DNA from: a virus
Direction: 5' to 3' (one strand)
Length of the DNA stretch: 47,751 nt
Virus record (IMG/VR): IMGVR_UViG_3300020470_000022
Location: 1 to 47,751 of that record
Part shown: piece by piece, positions 41,382 to 47,751 of the stretch
Layout of the letters: every line of letters starts with the position of its first letter
Numbering within the stretch: the stretch's first letter is position 1
The notes under the pieces: generated by a model
Told to the model about the DNA's origin: nothing
What the model saw: only the letters and a program-made list of their open reading frames with translations
Databases searched by the model: none
Position numbers and translations under genes: made by a program

Positions 41382-41872
41382 TATGCTTTCCCAGATGAAT
41401 TTATATCAGTTTGTAATAATTTTACTTTACTTTTTTTATAATTTTTATTCCCAACTCTACCATGACCATCGACATTCAAAGTTCCACCTTGACCCCCAGA
41501 TTTTAAATTTAATGCTGTGGTAACCGTTCCTATCCCAGAACCTTGACCAAAACCTGTACCTGGTGTTATACCACCACCAGTGGGTGTGGGAGTTCCAGAT
41601 ATATTTTTAACACTTACATCTGTTTCGACCTGCATTGGTTTACCACCAGAACCTAAAGGACCATCAGTACTTATTTCATCAACATCTAATTCAGTTTCTA
41701 ATTCCATTACTCTAAAATTAACACTTGTTAGGAAGTCTTGTACAGCTTTACTAATATCTATACCCAACTCTCTAGCTTTTTTCTTTTGAGAATTTGCAGC
41801 ATCTTTATCTTGAATATCGTTAGTACCCATAGATTTTAAAAATGCATTTTCTATATCTTTTGCTAATCCCAT
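41381..41872 (-). CDS. Gly-rich small baseplate protein, unknown function (163 aa)
   Basis: A 163-residue protein. The first 70 or so residues are helical and charged (KKKARELGIDISKAVQDFLT, then VNFRVMELETELDVDEI). They are followed by a Gly/Thr/Pro-rich linker (TPTGGGITPGTGFGQGSGIG) and a basic end (KNYKKSKVKLL). It overlaps both neighbours by TAATG junctions, so it is made in step with the gp5-like and gp25 proteins. It may be a connector or hub accessory protein, but nothing in the sequence proves this. Confidence 0.5.
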   Translation of the reverse strand: MGLAKDIENAFLKSMGTNDIQDKDAANSQKKKARELGIDISKAVQDFLTSVNFRVMELETELDVDEISTDGPLGSGGKPMQVETDVSVKNISGTPTPTGGGITPGTGFGQGSGIGTVTTALNLKSGGQGGTLNVDGHGRVGNKNYKKSKVKLLQTDINSSGKA

Positions 41873-42315
41873 TATAATGGATTACCCCCATTACCTCTTT
41901 TTTGACTAATAGCTTTATCAACTTTTTTCATTGTTTTTCTATAATCTTTTTTCAAAAACCCCATACCAGGTGCATCTGGATCGACTCCCATCGATGCAGC
42001 AATTTGAGGATTTGGATTATCTTCCGTTGGTAATGGAGATTGAGCCATTGCAACTCTATTAGCTATACTATCTACATTGTTACTATCATATGATAAGGTT
42101 TTCCAGTCTTCACCTTCAGCTGTTTCATTTAATACATCATTAAGAATTTTGTTAGTAGAAAGTTTTTTCTTTTCAACAATTTTCTTTTTAGGTTTTGGTT
42201 GAGACACTTGTTGTGTTGGTTGTTTCAATTCACTTATTACTTCTTGAATCGCCATAGCAACTTCTTCTCTAACGATTTGTCTTATCACTGTCTTTATGTT
42301 TGTTTTCTTTTTCAT
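41872..42315 (-). CDS. Small coiled-coil operon protein, unknown function (147 aa)
   Basis: A 147-residue protein starting with a basic amphipathic helix (KTVIRQIVREEVAMAIQEVI) and a Lys/Pro-rich linker (QPKPKKKIVEKKKL). A helical ILNDVLNETAEGEDWKTLSY segment and a basic C-terminal helix follow. The pattern is common in the small genes beside gp5 in marine T4-like phages and could be a chaperone or assembly factor. A GAGGT ribosome binding site precedes the ATG, and the spacing from the upstream gene is 9 nt. Confidence 0.5.
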   Translation of the reverse strand: MKKKTNIKTVIRQIVREEVAMAIQEVISELKQPTQQVSQPKPKKKIVEKKKLSTNKILNDVLNETAEGEDWKTLSYDSNNVDSIANRVAMAQSPLPTEDNPNPQIAASMGVDPDAPGMGFLKKDYRKTMKKVDKAISQKRGNGGNPL

Positions 42316-42324
42316 ATTTACCTC

Positions 42325-43602
42325 TTATTGATTATCTTCTGGTTTTGAATCATTAGTTTCTATGTAATGATAACTACTTAAAAAATCTTTACTATCAACA
42401 ATAGTTTTTAACTTTGTTATTTTTGTCATAACATCAGGTGATGGTGTTCCAGAAATTCCACCAACAGTTCCAGTTACTTTTAAATTACTTAAAATGTCAA
42501 CAATTAATATCATAATTTCATCTAAAGCTTTACCAAGTACCATATTCTCAGCTTGACTTGTTGGCTTTGATGTTTCTGTATCTTTAGCACTCCTTCCTAA
42601 ATAAATATTAGATGCCTCAATAGTTGTGCTATTTTTACTCATAATCTCTAAATTTATTCCAGCACCTATTTGAAAATTTGTTCTACTAGATAAAAGTATA
42701 TCTTGTTGATGTGCGTTTAATATTATTCTACCTGAATTTATAAATAATGTTGGTAAATCTAAATCTTCAAATGTTATTGGTCTGGATTCATTATCAACGA
42801 CAAATGTTCCAGTTTCCTCTTCTTTTGCACCATTACATGATGGGATATAATTTTCCCCAAAATGCTCAAGTAATGTACCTGCATGTGTCATCGATATCAA
42901 CGATGAGTCATTCATACTTTCCCATGTAGCATTATCTTTCCTACCATTTGAAATAAATAAATTTGGCCATGTACCACGACTTCCTAATCTAATACTATTC
43001 CCAAACCTACCTTCTAATTGTAAATCTCCAATACCATATCTACCTAACAAATCAACATCATTGGTTGGTAATCCCCCAAATTCATCTAACTCTGGTATTA
43101 TTCTTTTTTGCAATCTTTTTACTTCAGGTTTCCATTCTAATTCTGGATTTATATTTAATAATTGTCTTAAATTAGTATCCTTGTTATATTTTTCTTTTGT
43201 AATTAATGTATCTACATTCATATTTGGTGAATTTAAAGTGTTAACAGGTCCTATATAATATGGTATTCCACCAAAATTACATAGTAACACTTGATCACCT
43301 TGAGTTGGTACATCTTGTACTCCTCTTAATAAAGGATAAAAAACTTCTTTAACAGAAGTAGTTAAAGCTTCTAAATCTTTCATTTTTATAACTTTACCTG
43401 GAATATGTCTTATTGCAGTAATAGCGTTTATATTTCTTTCTTTATCATCAAACACAGCTGAATCGGATGAAGTAGCACACTCAACAACATGCCCTAAAAT
43501 GAACTGTACTGGTGTGGATAATGGTCTCTCTTCTTTACCACCATAACCTTGTCTATTAACAGATTTTCGTTGAGACGATTGTGTAAGATTTTCAATAAAC
43601 AT
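42325..43602 (-). CDS. gp5: Baseplate hub / spike protein, gp5-like OB-fold
   Basis: A 425-residue protein. The N-terminal part holds an OB-fold of the gp5/gpV type: PVQFILGHVVECATSSDSAVF, then later VQDVPTQGDQVLLCNFGGIP and YYIGPVN. The C-terminal half has short repeating strands (GRIILNAHQQDILLSSRTNF, INLEIMSKNSTTIEASNIYL) typical of the trimeric beta-helix spike. No lysozyme domain is visible between them, unlike T4 gp5, so wall digestion must come from another protein. The spike is the central needle that pierces the outer membrane. The gene overlaps its upstream neighbour by TAATG. Confidence 0.7.
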   Translation of the reverse strand: MFIENLTQSSQRKSVNRQGYGGKEERPLSTPVQFILGHVVECATSSDSAVFDDKERNINAITAIRHIPGKVIKMKDLEALTTSVKEVFYPLLRGVQDVPTQGDQVLLCNFGGIPYYIGPVNTLNSPNMNVDTLITKEKYNKDTNLRQLLNINPELEWKPEVKRLQKRIIPELDEFGGLPTNDVDLLGRYGIGDLQLEGRFGNSIRLGSRGTWPNLFISNGRKDNATWESMNDSSLISMTHAGTLLEHFGENYIPSCNGAKEEETGTFVVDNESRPITFEDLDLPTLFINSGRIILNAHQQDILLSSRTNFQIGAGINLEIMSKNSTTIEASNIYLGRSAKDTETSKPTSQAENMVLGKALDEIMILIVDILSNLKVTGTVGGISGTPSPDVMTKITKLKTIVDSKDFLSSYHYIETNDSKPEDNQ

Positions 43603-44003
43603 TAATTTTTCCTTATTGTATTAACTGTTTTATTTTTTATACCCTCAAGTCTACTTTGTTCTTTTTCCAAATCTTGAACTGTATCTTGTAATGTAGACAT
43701 TAATTCTTCTTTTTCAGAATCAGATAATAACATGCTTTCTTCATTACTACCATTTGATTTACCTATAATTCTTTGTAAAACTCCAGCTAATTTAACAAGA
43801 TGTTCATCATTTTTTACAGAAACTTCCATATATTCTTTAATAATTGGTGCTACCATAACTACATCATCTATAGTTTGGATAAAACCATGTATTTCTTGAA
43901 TTAATAAGTCAAGTTGTAACTTCTTTTTCTGTGAGTTTTCATAAATATCTTTTGTTAAATCTTGAAAGGTTTTACCCTCAAATATTTCTTTATCATTTGA
44001 CAT
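43602..44003 (-). CDS. Helical coiled-coil protein, first gene of the tail operon (133 aa)
   Basis: A 133-residue, strongly charged helical protein (IYENSQKKKLQLDLLIQEIH; KEELMSTLQDTVQDLEKEQ) without a membrane segment. I do not know a family. It has a good AGGAGA ribosome binding site and is the first gene after the terminator, 34 nt from copy 3 of the candidate late promoter. A tail assembly or hub chaperone role is possible from position only. Confidence 0.5.
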   Translation of the reverse strand: MSNDKEIFEGKTFQDLTKDIYENSQKKKLQLDLLIQEIHGFIQTIDDVVMVAPIIKEYMEVSVKNDEHLVKLAGVLQRIIGKSNGSNEESMLLSDSEKEELMSTLQDTVQDLEKEQSRLEGIKNKTVNTIRKN

Positions 44004-44036
44004 TAAAATTTTCTCCTAAATATAAATACACTTATT

Positions 44037-44049
44037 CATATATAAATAT
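44037..44049 (-). promoter_or_regulatory. Candidate late promoter motif, copy 3
   Basis: The coding strand reads ATATTTATATATG, differing from the other two copies at one base. It sits between the terminator and the first tail gene (ATG at 44003). This is exactly where a promoter is needed, because the hairpin at 44085-44101 should stop transcription coming from the sigma gene. A second, partial TATTTATA copy lies at 44021-44028, closer to the gene. Confidence 0.5.
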
Positions 44050-44076
44050 AAAACTTGTTAAAATTGTTTAATAAAT

Positions 44077-44107
44077 AAAAAAAACCCTCAAGAAATGAGG
44101 GTTTTTT
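44077..44107 (-). terminator. Rho-independent terminator after the sigma factor gene
   Basis: Perfect 6-bp stem CCCTCA / TGAGGG (44085-44090 and 44096-44101) with a 5-base loop. It is flanked by an A-run on the left and a T-run on the right, so on the minus strand it gives a GC hairpin followed by eight U. The symmetric flanks mean it could work in both directions. It lies 27 nt beyond the stop codon of the sigma gene, and it is the only clear hairpin terminator in the window. Confidence 0.85.
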
Positions 44108-44127
44108 ATTCGGAATTGAGTATTTTT

Positions 44128-44991
44128 TTAAAAAAACTTTTTTTGATCTGTTATAGATCCTATCACATTATAATCATGGAAAGCTTTTTTATATTCTTTT
44201 TTTAATATATTCATAACACGAGTAATATGATTAGTTGTTGAACCAGTCATTTCTCTTATCAAAAGATATAAACTTTTCTTATTAAAGTTTTCAATTGTTT
44301 CTCTTTCTCTCATCAATTCTATAATAGAAAAGGCTATATCAATATCTCTTTTTCTTTTAAATAATGTGGGAACATTATTTTCTAAAGTAACGATTAATTC
44401 ATCTAAAAATTCTTTATAATAATTTTTATCTCTATCATCATAAGATAACTTTTGATGCATTTCTGGTTTTACATCTATTCTATGATGTGTTTTATATCTT
44501 TTATAGTTATTATTATTATGAAGAATTAGATAGTTTTTTGCTACAACAGAAAAATAACTAAAGGCCTTATAACCTTTACTATTGTCATATTTATGCATAT
44601 TCATAACTAAAAAAGCTACAACTTCATGTTTTACATCTTCAAATCCATAATCAAAATAACTAAATTTAAATGTATTAATTATATTTTCAGCTAACTTATC
44701 AAAAGCTGCATGTATTTGTGTGTTATATAAATGATTCTTTCTAGAACTATTATTGTCTTCTAATTTATTATATTCTACTATAGCATCTTCAACATCTTGA
44801 TTAAAATATAAGTATTTAGCTTTTCTACCTTTTACAAAAATAAATTCACCAATTTCCATAGACTCTTCATAATCTTGTATACGTTGTCGTATAGATAATT
44901 TACGAAATCCATCTGATCTAGCATCTTTCATTTTTTGTATTAATTCTTTTTCTTCTTTTGTTTTTCTTTTTCTTTTCATTAATTTCTCCAT
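44128..44991 (-). CDS. gp55: Late-transcription sigma factor, gp55-like
   Basis: A 287-residue protein, longer than T4 gp55 (185). Residues of about 115-160 (FEDVKHEVVAFLVMNMHKYD, then KAFSYFSVVAKNYLILHNN) match sigma-70 region 2 as it appears in gp55-type factors: the 'kaFSYFs.i..N' helix that recognises the -10 element and melts DNA. The C-terminal half contains a helical segment (TIENFNKKSLYLLIREMTGS, then HITRVMNILKKEY) that looks like a winged-helix or region 4 substitute. In T4, gp55 directs RNA polymerase to late promoters in association with the sliding clamp. The gene is overlapped at its start by the stop of the 89-residue gene and followed by a terminator, then by the tail operon it presumably activates. 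Confidence 0.7.
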   Translation of the reverse strand: MEKLMKRKRKTKEEKELIQKMKDARSDGFRKLSIRQRIQDYEESMEIGEFIFVKGRKAKYLYFNQDVEDAIVEYNKLEDNNSSRKNHLYNTQIHAAFDKLAENIINTFKFSYFDYGFEDVKHEVVAFLVMNMHKYDNSKGYKAFSYFSVVAKNYLILHNNNNYKRYKTHHRIDVKPEMHQKLSYDDRDKNYYKEFLDELIVTLENNVPTLFKRKRDIDIAFSIIELMRERETIENFNKKSLYLLIREMTGSTTNHITRVMNILKKEYKKAFHDYNVIGSITDQKKFF

Positions 44992-45260
44992 TAATTTTCT
45001 TCATCCTGATTTTCTTCAAATAAAGAACTTAATACATCATTCATAGATTTAAGTTCACTAAAAAAGAAACCTACTTCATCGTCACCCTCAAAATGACCAG
45101 ATGAATCGATTGATTTTAATCTTTCATTAACAAACGATATAGTTTGTTCAATAGAAATAACAATATTTTCATATTGATTTATTCTTCTTAAAGCATAAAA
45201 TAATGCAGTTGAAGAAAATATACTAATTAATAAAAATATTATAAATAATGTCCACCACAT
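44991..45260 (-). CDS. Small membrane protein with N-terminal transmembrane segment (89 aa)
   Basis: An 89-residue protein with one hydrophobic helix at residues 2-24 (WWTLFIIFLLISIFSSTALF), then a helical, acidic cytoplasmic or periplasmic part ending EENQDEEN. Its TAA overlaps the ATG of the sigma gene. Small one-pass proteins next to gp55 are common in marine T4-like phages, but I know no function for them. Confidence 0.55.
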   Translation of the reverse strand: MWWTLFIIFLLISIFSSTALFYALRRINQYENIVISIEQTISFVNERLKSIDSSGHFEGDDEVGFFFSELKSMNDVLSSLFEENQDEEN

Positions 45261-45268
45261 ATTATCTC

Positions 45269-45997
45269 CTAGTTAGAAAACAATTCATCAAATTTTGCTT
45301 TCATATTTTTTATTTCTTTATTAGAAACATTTTTAGTAGAAGTTTCACCCTCATCTGAATGTTCTTCTTCACCTTGTAACCAAGTTTGTTTTTCACATAT
45401 TGTAGACAACCAATCACCAAAGTGAACTATTGAACCAAGAACGTGTCTTGTATCTACATAGGATTTAAAATAAGTTTCAGCTGCTGGGTCGAATAATCCA
45501 TCTGCACATAAAATAGCTTTATATACATGTGGATTAACATCAATATGATATTTAGACAATAACCATAAAGCTCTATCGTGAACTGTCATGTAATCTAAAT
45601 CTTGATTATGAGTATACCACTCTTTTAATTTTTTTCTTCTCCAATCATCAGATTGATATTTATAATAAGGTTGTGTTCCATCACCTAATTTACCCAAATC
45701 ATGAAACATAGCAGCTAATACAACATCTGAATCTGAATGAATACATTTCACACCATTCTTCTCATATAATTTTTTAATCATAAGTGAATTTTTTATCACA
45801 TGTAAAACATGGTCAAGATAACCACCTTTAAAACAATTGTGATAGTTTGGACGACCTGATGCAGGTGCCGTTTTATATTCATCTTCAAAGTCACTATGTA
45901 ACTTTAAAATGTTTTCTTTTTGTTCACCTTCAAAATGTTTGTCAATTATTGACATTAATTCTTTCCAGTTATTATCCATTTGTTCTTGATTTATCAT
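45269..45997 (-). CDS. HD-domain phosphohydrolase
   Basis: A 242-residue protein with the HD signature: His in FKGGYLDHVLHVIKNS (about residue 60) and the HD pair in AAMFHDLGKLGDG (about 95-100). A further Asp in the ILCADGLFDPA region could be the fourth metal ligand. HD enzymes hydrolyse phosphoester bonds in nucleotides or RNA with divalent metals. The size and the GGYLDHVLHV / FHDLGK spacing recall YhaM-type and nucleotide-hydrolysing HD proteins, but the substrate cannot be told. An ATGA overlap with the upstream gene (its TGA stop lies inside this start) indicates coupling. Confidence 0.7.
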   Translation of the reverse strand: MINQEQMDNNWKELMSIIDKHFEGEQKENILKLHSDFEDEYKTAPASGRPNYHNCFKGGYLDHVLHVIKNSLMIKKLYEKNGVKCIHSDSDVVLAAMFHDLGKLGDGTQPYYKYQSDDWRRKKLKEWYTHNQDLDYMTVHDRALWLLSKYHIDVNPHVYKAILCADGLFDPAAETYFKSYVDTRHVLGSIVHFGDWLSTICEKQTWLQGEEEHSDEGETSTKNVSNKEIKNMKAKFDELFSN

Positions 45998-47079
45998 CTA
46001 CCTACTTCTCCTAAATATTTTAATTTTGCTTCTTCATAAGTTAATCCAAATAACTTATCCCAAAAATGTAAATCCGATATTAATTTATTTTCAGATTTAA
46101 GTTTATTATATCTCTTTTCAGCTTTTGTTTTCCACCAGCTTTCTATATATTGATTATAATTTACGAAACTTTGGCGAATTTTCAAAGAGCTTTTTTTAAT
46201 TTTTCCACATAAAAATTCATTTGTGTTTTCATAAAAGGAACAAAAGTAAATTCCTCTTTGCATTCCACTCTGATAATCCTTTGGTTTCATACCACATTCT
46301 CTGTATATCTTTGTATCTAAATTAGATCTAACTTTTCTTTTTTCACCAAAGTATTCTTCCCAAACTCTAACCATATCTTTTGGTAATTTAATTGGCATTT
46401 TACCAGTTGTCTTACCTCTCTTTTTAAATGTTGGCATACTATTGTATTGAGAGTGTGTTCCATATAATGATGTTGTTGTCATTCCAACCAATACTTCACC
46501 ATACTTTTCTTCCCAAGTTTCTCTAATAACATCTGATGTAATCATAAGTGCCATAAGTTTACCACCCAAGAAGTTATGTCCAAAAGGTTGTATTGGGATT
46601 ATGGCTTGTCCACAAGCTACATTGTTTAATCTTTTATTTTTATACCTATCATCCCGTGTCCAACCAATATATTTGTCTCTTGCTCCCAGATCACCGAAGT
46701 CTGAAGTTACTGTTAATGCACCAAGATATAAACCAGTTACATCATCTACAACTAAAAATTTAAGATTCCTACCTGGGTTTTGTACATTTTTAAAACTTGA
46801 AGTAAAACGAATAAGATAACGCCAATCATCAAGTTGTTCTTTGGTATCAACTAAAATAACTTTTGGTTGTAAATTTGAAATATTATTACCATTCCATAAT
46901 TTGTTTTTTAATGCATTAATTTTAAATTGTTCACCTATACAACCTTGTATCTCATTATATTTGTCAAAGAATACGGCTTCAGACGCATCTTGATTCTTTT
47001 TCATTTCAATAAAATCAATTACTTGTTTTTTTTCTTTTTCTAAATTAAATGTGTTTTCAAAAAAATTATCTACCAACAT
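45994..47079 (-). CDS. DUF4338 / DruA-like protein, copy 2
   Basis: A 361-residue protein. The central part has FLVVDDVTGLYLGALTVTSD, then GARDKYIGW (about 131-139), LNNVACGQAIIPIQPFGHNF-LGGKL, then YGEVLVGMTTTSLYGTHSQY (about 191-210). This order matches DUF4338, the family of DruA of the Druantia defence system, in its phage-encoded form. The C-terminal third (MKPKDYQSGMQRGIYFCSFY, helical, basic) is shared with the gene upstream. The function of phage members is not known to me. The gene starts within the last codons of its paralog (14-nt overlap) and ends in TGA followed directly by TAA. Confidence 0.6.
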   Translation of the reverse strand: MLVDNFFENTFNLEKEKKQVIDFIEMKKNQDASEAVFFDKYNEIQGCIGEQFKINALKNKLWNGNNISNLQPKVILVDTKEQLDDWRYLIRFTSSFKNVQNPGRNLKFLVVDDVTGLYLGALTVTSDFGDLGARDKYIGWTRDDRYKNKRLNNVACGQAIIPIQPFGHNFLGGKLMALMITSDVIRETWEEKYGEVLVGMTTTSLYGTHSQYNSMPTFKKRGKTTGKMPIKLPKDMVRVWEEYFGEKRKVRSNLDTKIYRECGMKPKDYQSGMQRGIYFCSFYENTNEFLCGKIKKSSLKIRQSFVNYNQYIESWWKTKAEKRYNKLKSENKLISDLHFWDKLFGLTYEEAKLKYLGEVGR

Positions 47080-47751
47080 CTGTTAAATATTTCTCCTTTG
47101 CTTGTTCCCAAGTCATGTTAAACATATCATTGTAAAATAATGTTTCATCTTTTATTCTACCCTGTTCTAACATTTTGGTATATCGTTTAATTGCCTTTTT
47201 CTTCCACCATTTATTGATGTATTCATAATCTTCTACAAACTTTTTCTTCATAACCAATTCACTATCATCAATTTCGTTTCGTAGATATTCTAAACCATTG
47301 TCGTACATATTGGCAAAGAACACACCTCTCTTAAATCCATGTTCGTAATCCTTAACTTTGATTCCCATATGTTTGAATACTTTATTTAGAATATTCTGTT
47401 TAGGTCCTGTACCATTAATAGCCTTCTCAAATTCTTCAGGATGATTCTCCTTCAACCAATTACTCCAAACTTTATACACAGAGTCATCAGGTTTAATTGC
47501 AATCTTACCTGTTGATTCTCCAAGAGTTTTCCAATGTGGGATTCCGTTGTATTGAGAGTGTACACCATAAAGAGAAGTTGTTGTAACACCAATTAAAGTT
47601 TCATTGTAATTTTTCTTCCATTGGTTTCTGATAGTTGATGTAGTTACTAATGCTGAAAGTAATTTACCACCAAGAAAGTTAAAGCCTAATGGTTGGGTTG
47701 GTACGATAGATGTGCCAATACAAGTATGATTAAGTTTGTGGTCAACAAATT
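47066..47751 (-). CDS. DUF4338 / DruA-like protein, copy 1 (5' end outside the window)
   Basis: The frame is open to the right edge. Reading upstream of the GTG at 47479, the codons give TTSLYGVHSQYNGIPHWKTL, then ESTGKIAIKPDDSVYKVW, and farther up FNFLGGKL. So the GTG is an internal codon and not the start. The visible 228 residues align along their length with the 361-residue protein next to it, including the C-terminal DYEHGFKRGVFFANMYDNG segment and the final DVGR. The two are tandem paralogs. About one third of the protein is missing at the window edge. Confidence 0.65.
   Translation of the reverse strand, partial: FVDHKLNHTCIGTSIVPTQPLGFNFLGGKLLSALVTTSTIRNQWKKNYNETLIGVTTTSLYGVHSQYNGIPHWKTLGESTGKIAIKPDDSVYKVWSNWLKENHPEEFEKAINGTGPKQNILNKVFKHMGIKVKDYEHGFKRGVFFANMYDNGLEYLRNEIDDSELVMKKKFVEDYEYINKWWKKKAIKRYTKMLEQGRIKDETLFYNDMFNMTWEQAKEKYLTDVGR

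Noticed and set aside
44021-44048. T4 late promoters (TATAAATA) on the plus strand
   Set aside because: The plus-strand matches point away from the genes; nothing is encoded on the plus strand. I read the motif on the coding strand instead.
47066-47479. A 137-codon gene starting at 47479
   Set aside because: That start is a GTG inside a longer frame. The upstream codons align with the paralogous DUF4338 protein to the window edge.
1-47751. Global reassignment of TGA in this phage
   Set aside because: TGA ends the 361-residue DUF4338 gene (with TAA next to it) and the 2,245-codon gene, and frames are not riddled with TGA. TAA and TAG are also used as stops.

Overview
This AT-rich window is part of the genome of a large contractile-tailed phage of the T4-like (myovirus) type, and I see every gene on the minus strand. 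The recognisable genes, in transcription order from high to low coordinates, are a divergent gp55-like late sigma factor, a gp5-like baseplate hub protein, gp25, gp6, and then a long run of baseplate-distal and fibre-type proteins. Several virion proteins carry modules that I know mainly from surface proteins of marine Bacteroidota and Marinimicrobia: GCTDxxAxNY Cys repeats, CGVCGGD repeats, a lamin-tail domain, cohesin-like and dockerin-like modules, and LRRs. The host is therefore plausibly a marine bacterium of that kind. This is inference, because no host gene is present.

Layout. 47.75-44.1 kb: two tandem DUF4338 (DruA-like) paralogs, an HD hydrolase, a small membrane protein and the sigma factor, closed by a hairpin terminator at 44.08 kb. 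44.0-36.05 kb: a tightly coupled tail/baseplate operon (coiled-coil protein, gp5-like, two small proteins, gp25, gp6, a DNRLRE-domain protein, an unknown, and a LamG-like protein). 36.04-29.3 kb: a 2,245-codon frame interrupted by one in-frame TGA, encoding a thioredoxin-like domain followed by GCTD repeats, LRRs and dockerin-like pairs. 29.2-13.1 kb: a 5,364-residue Cys-rich mosaic with LTD, two cohesin-like domains, a CBM-like domain and PKD. 13.1-10.4 kb: an 889-residue protein sharing an apparent attachment module with the 5,364-residue one. 10.4-3.2 kb: a 2,402-residue protein with a tail-protein-I-like segment. 3.1-0.1 kb: three small structural proteins. 98-1: the start of a RuvC-like nuclease gene.

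The most striking observation is the TGA at 35741-35743. It sits exactly where the first cysteine of a thioredoxin CxxC motif should be (ST-TGA-LGC). Coding continues in the same frame for 2,146 more codons, through the rest of the thioredoxin fold including its cis-Pro region. A small hairpin with an AGGUA loop lies 20-36 nt after the TGA, which is where a bacterial SECIS element would be. This makes a phage-encoded, virion-associated selenoprotein a serious candidate. A TGY-to-TGA error or mutation is the main alternative.

A second theme is that the TGA-containing protein carries dockerin-like Ca-binding pairs while its neighbour carries cohesin-like domains, which suggests a cohesin-dockerin junction in the virion. 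A third is a 13-bp motif (ATATTTATATRTG on the coding strand) found in three of the larger intergenic gaps in front of structural genes, next to a gene for a divergent late sigma factor. It may be this phage's late promoter.
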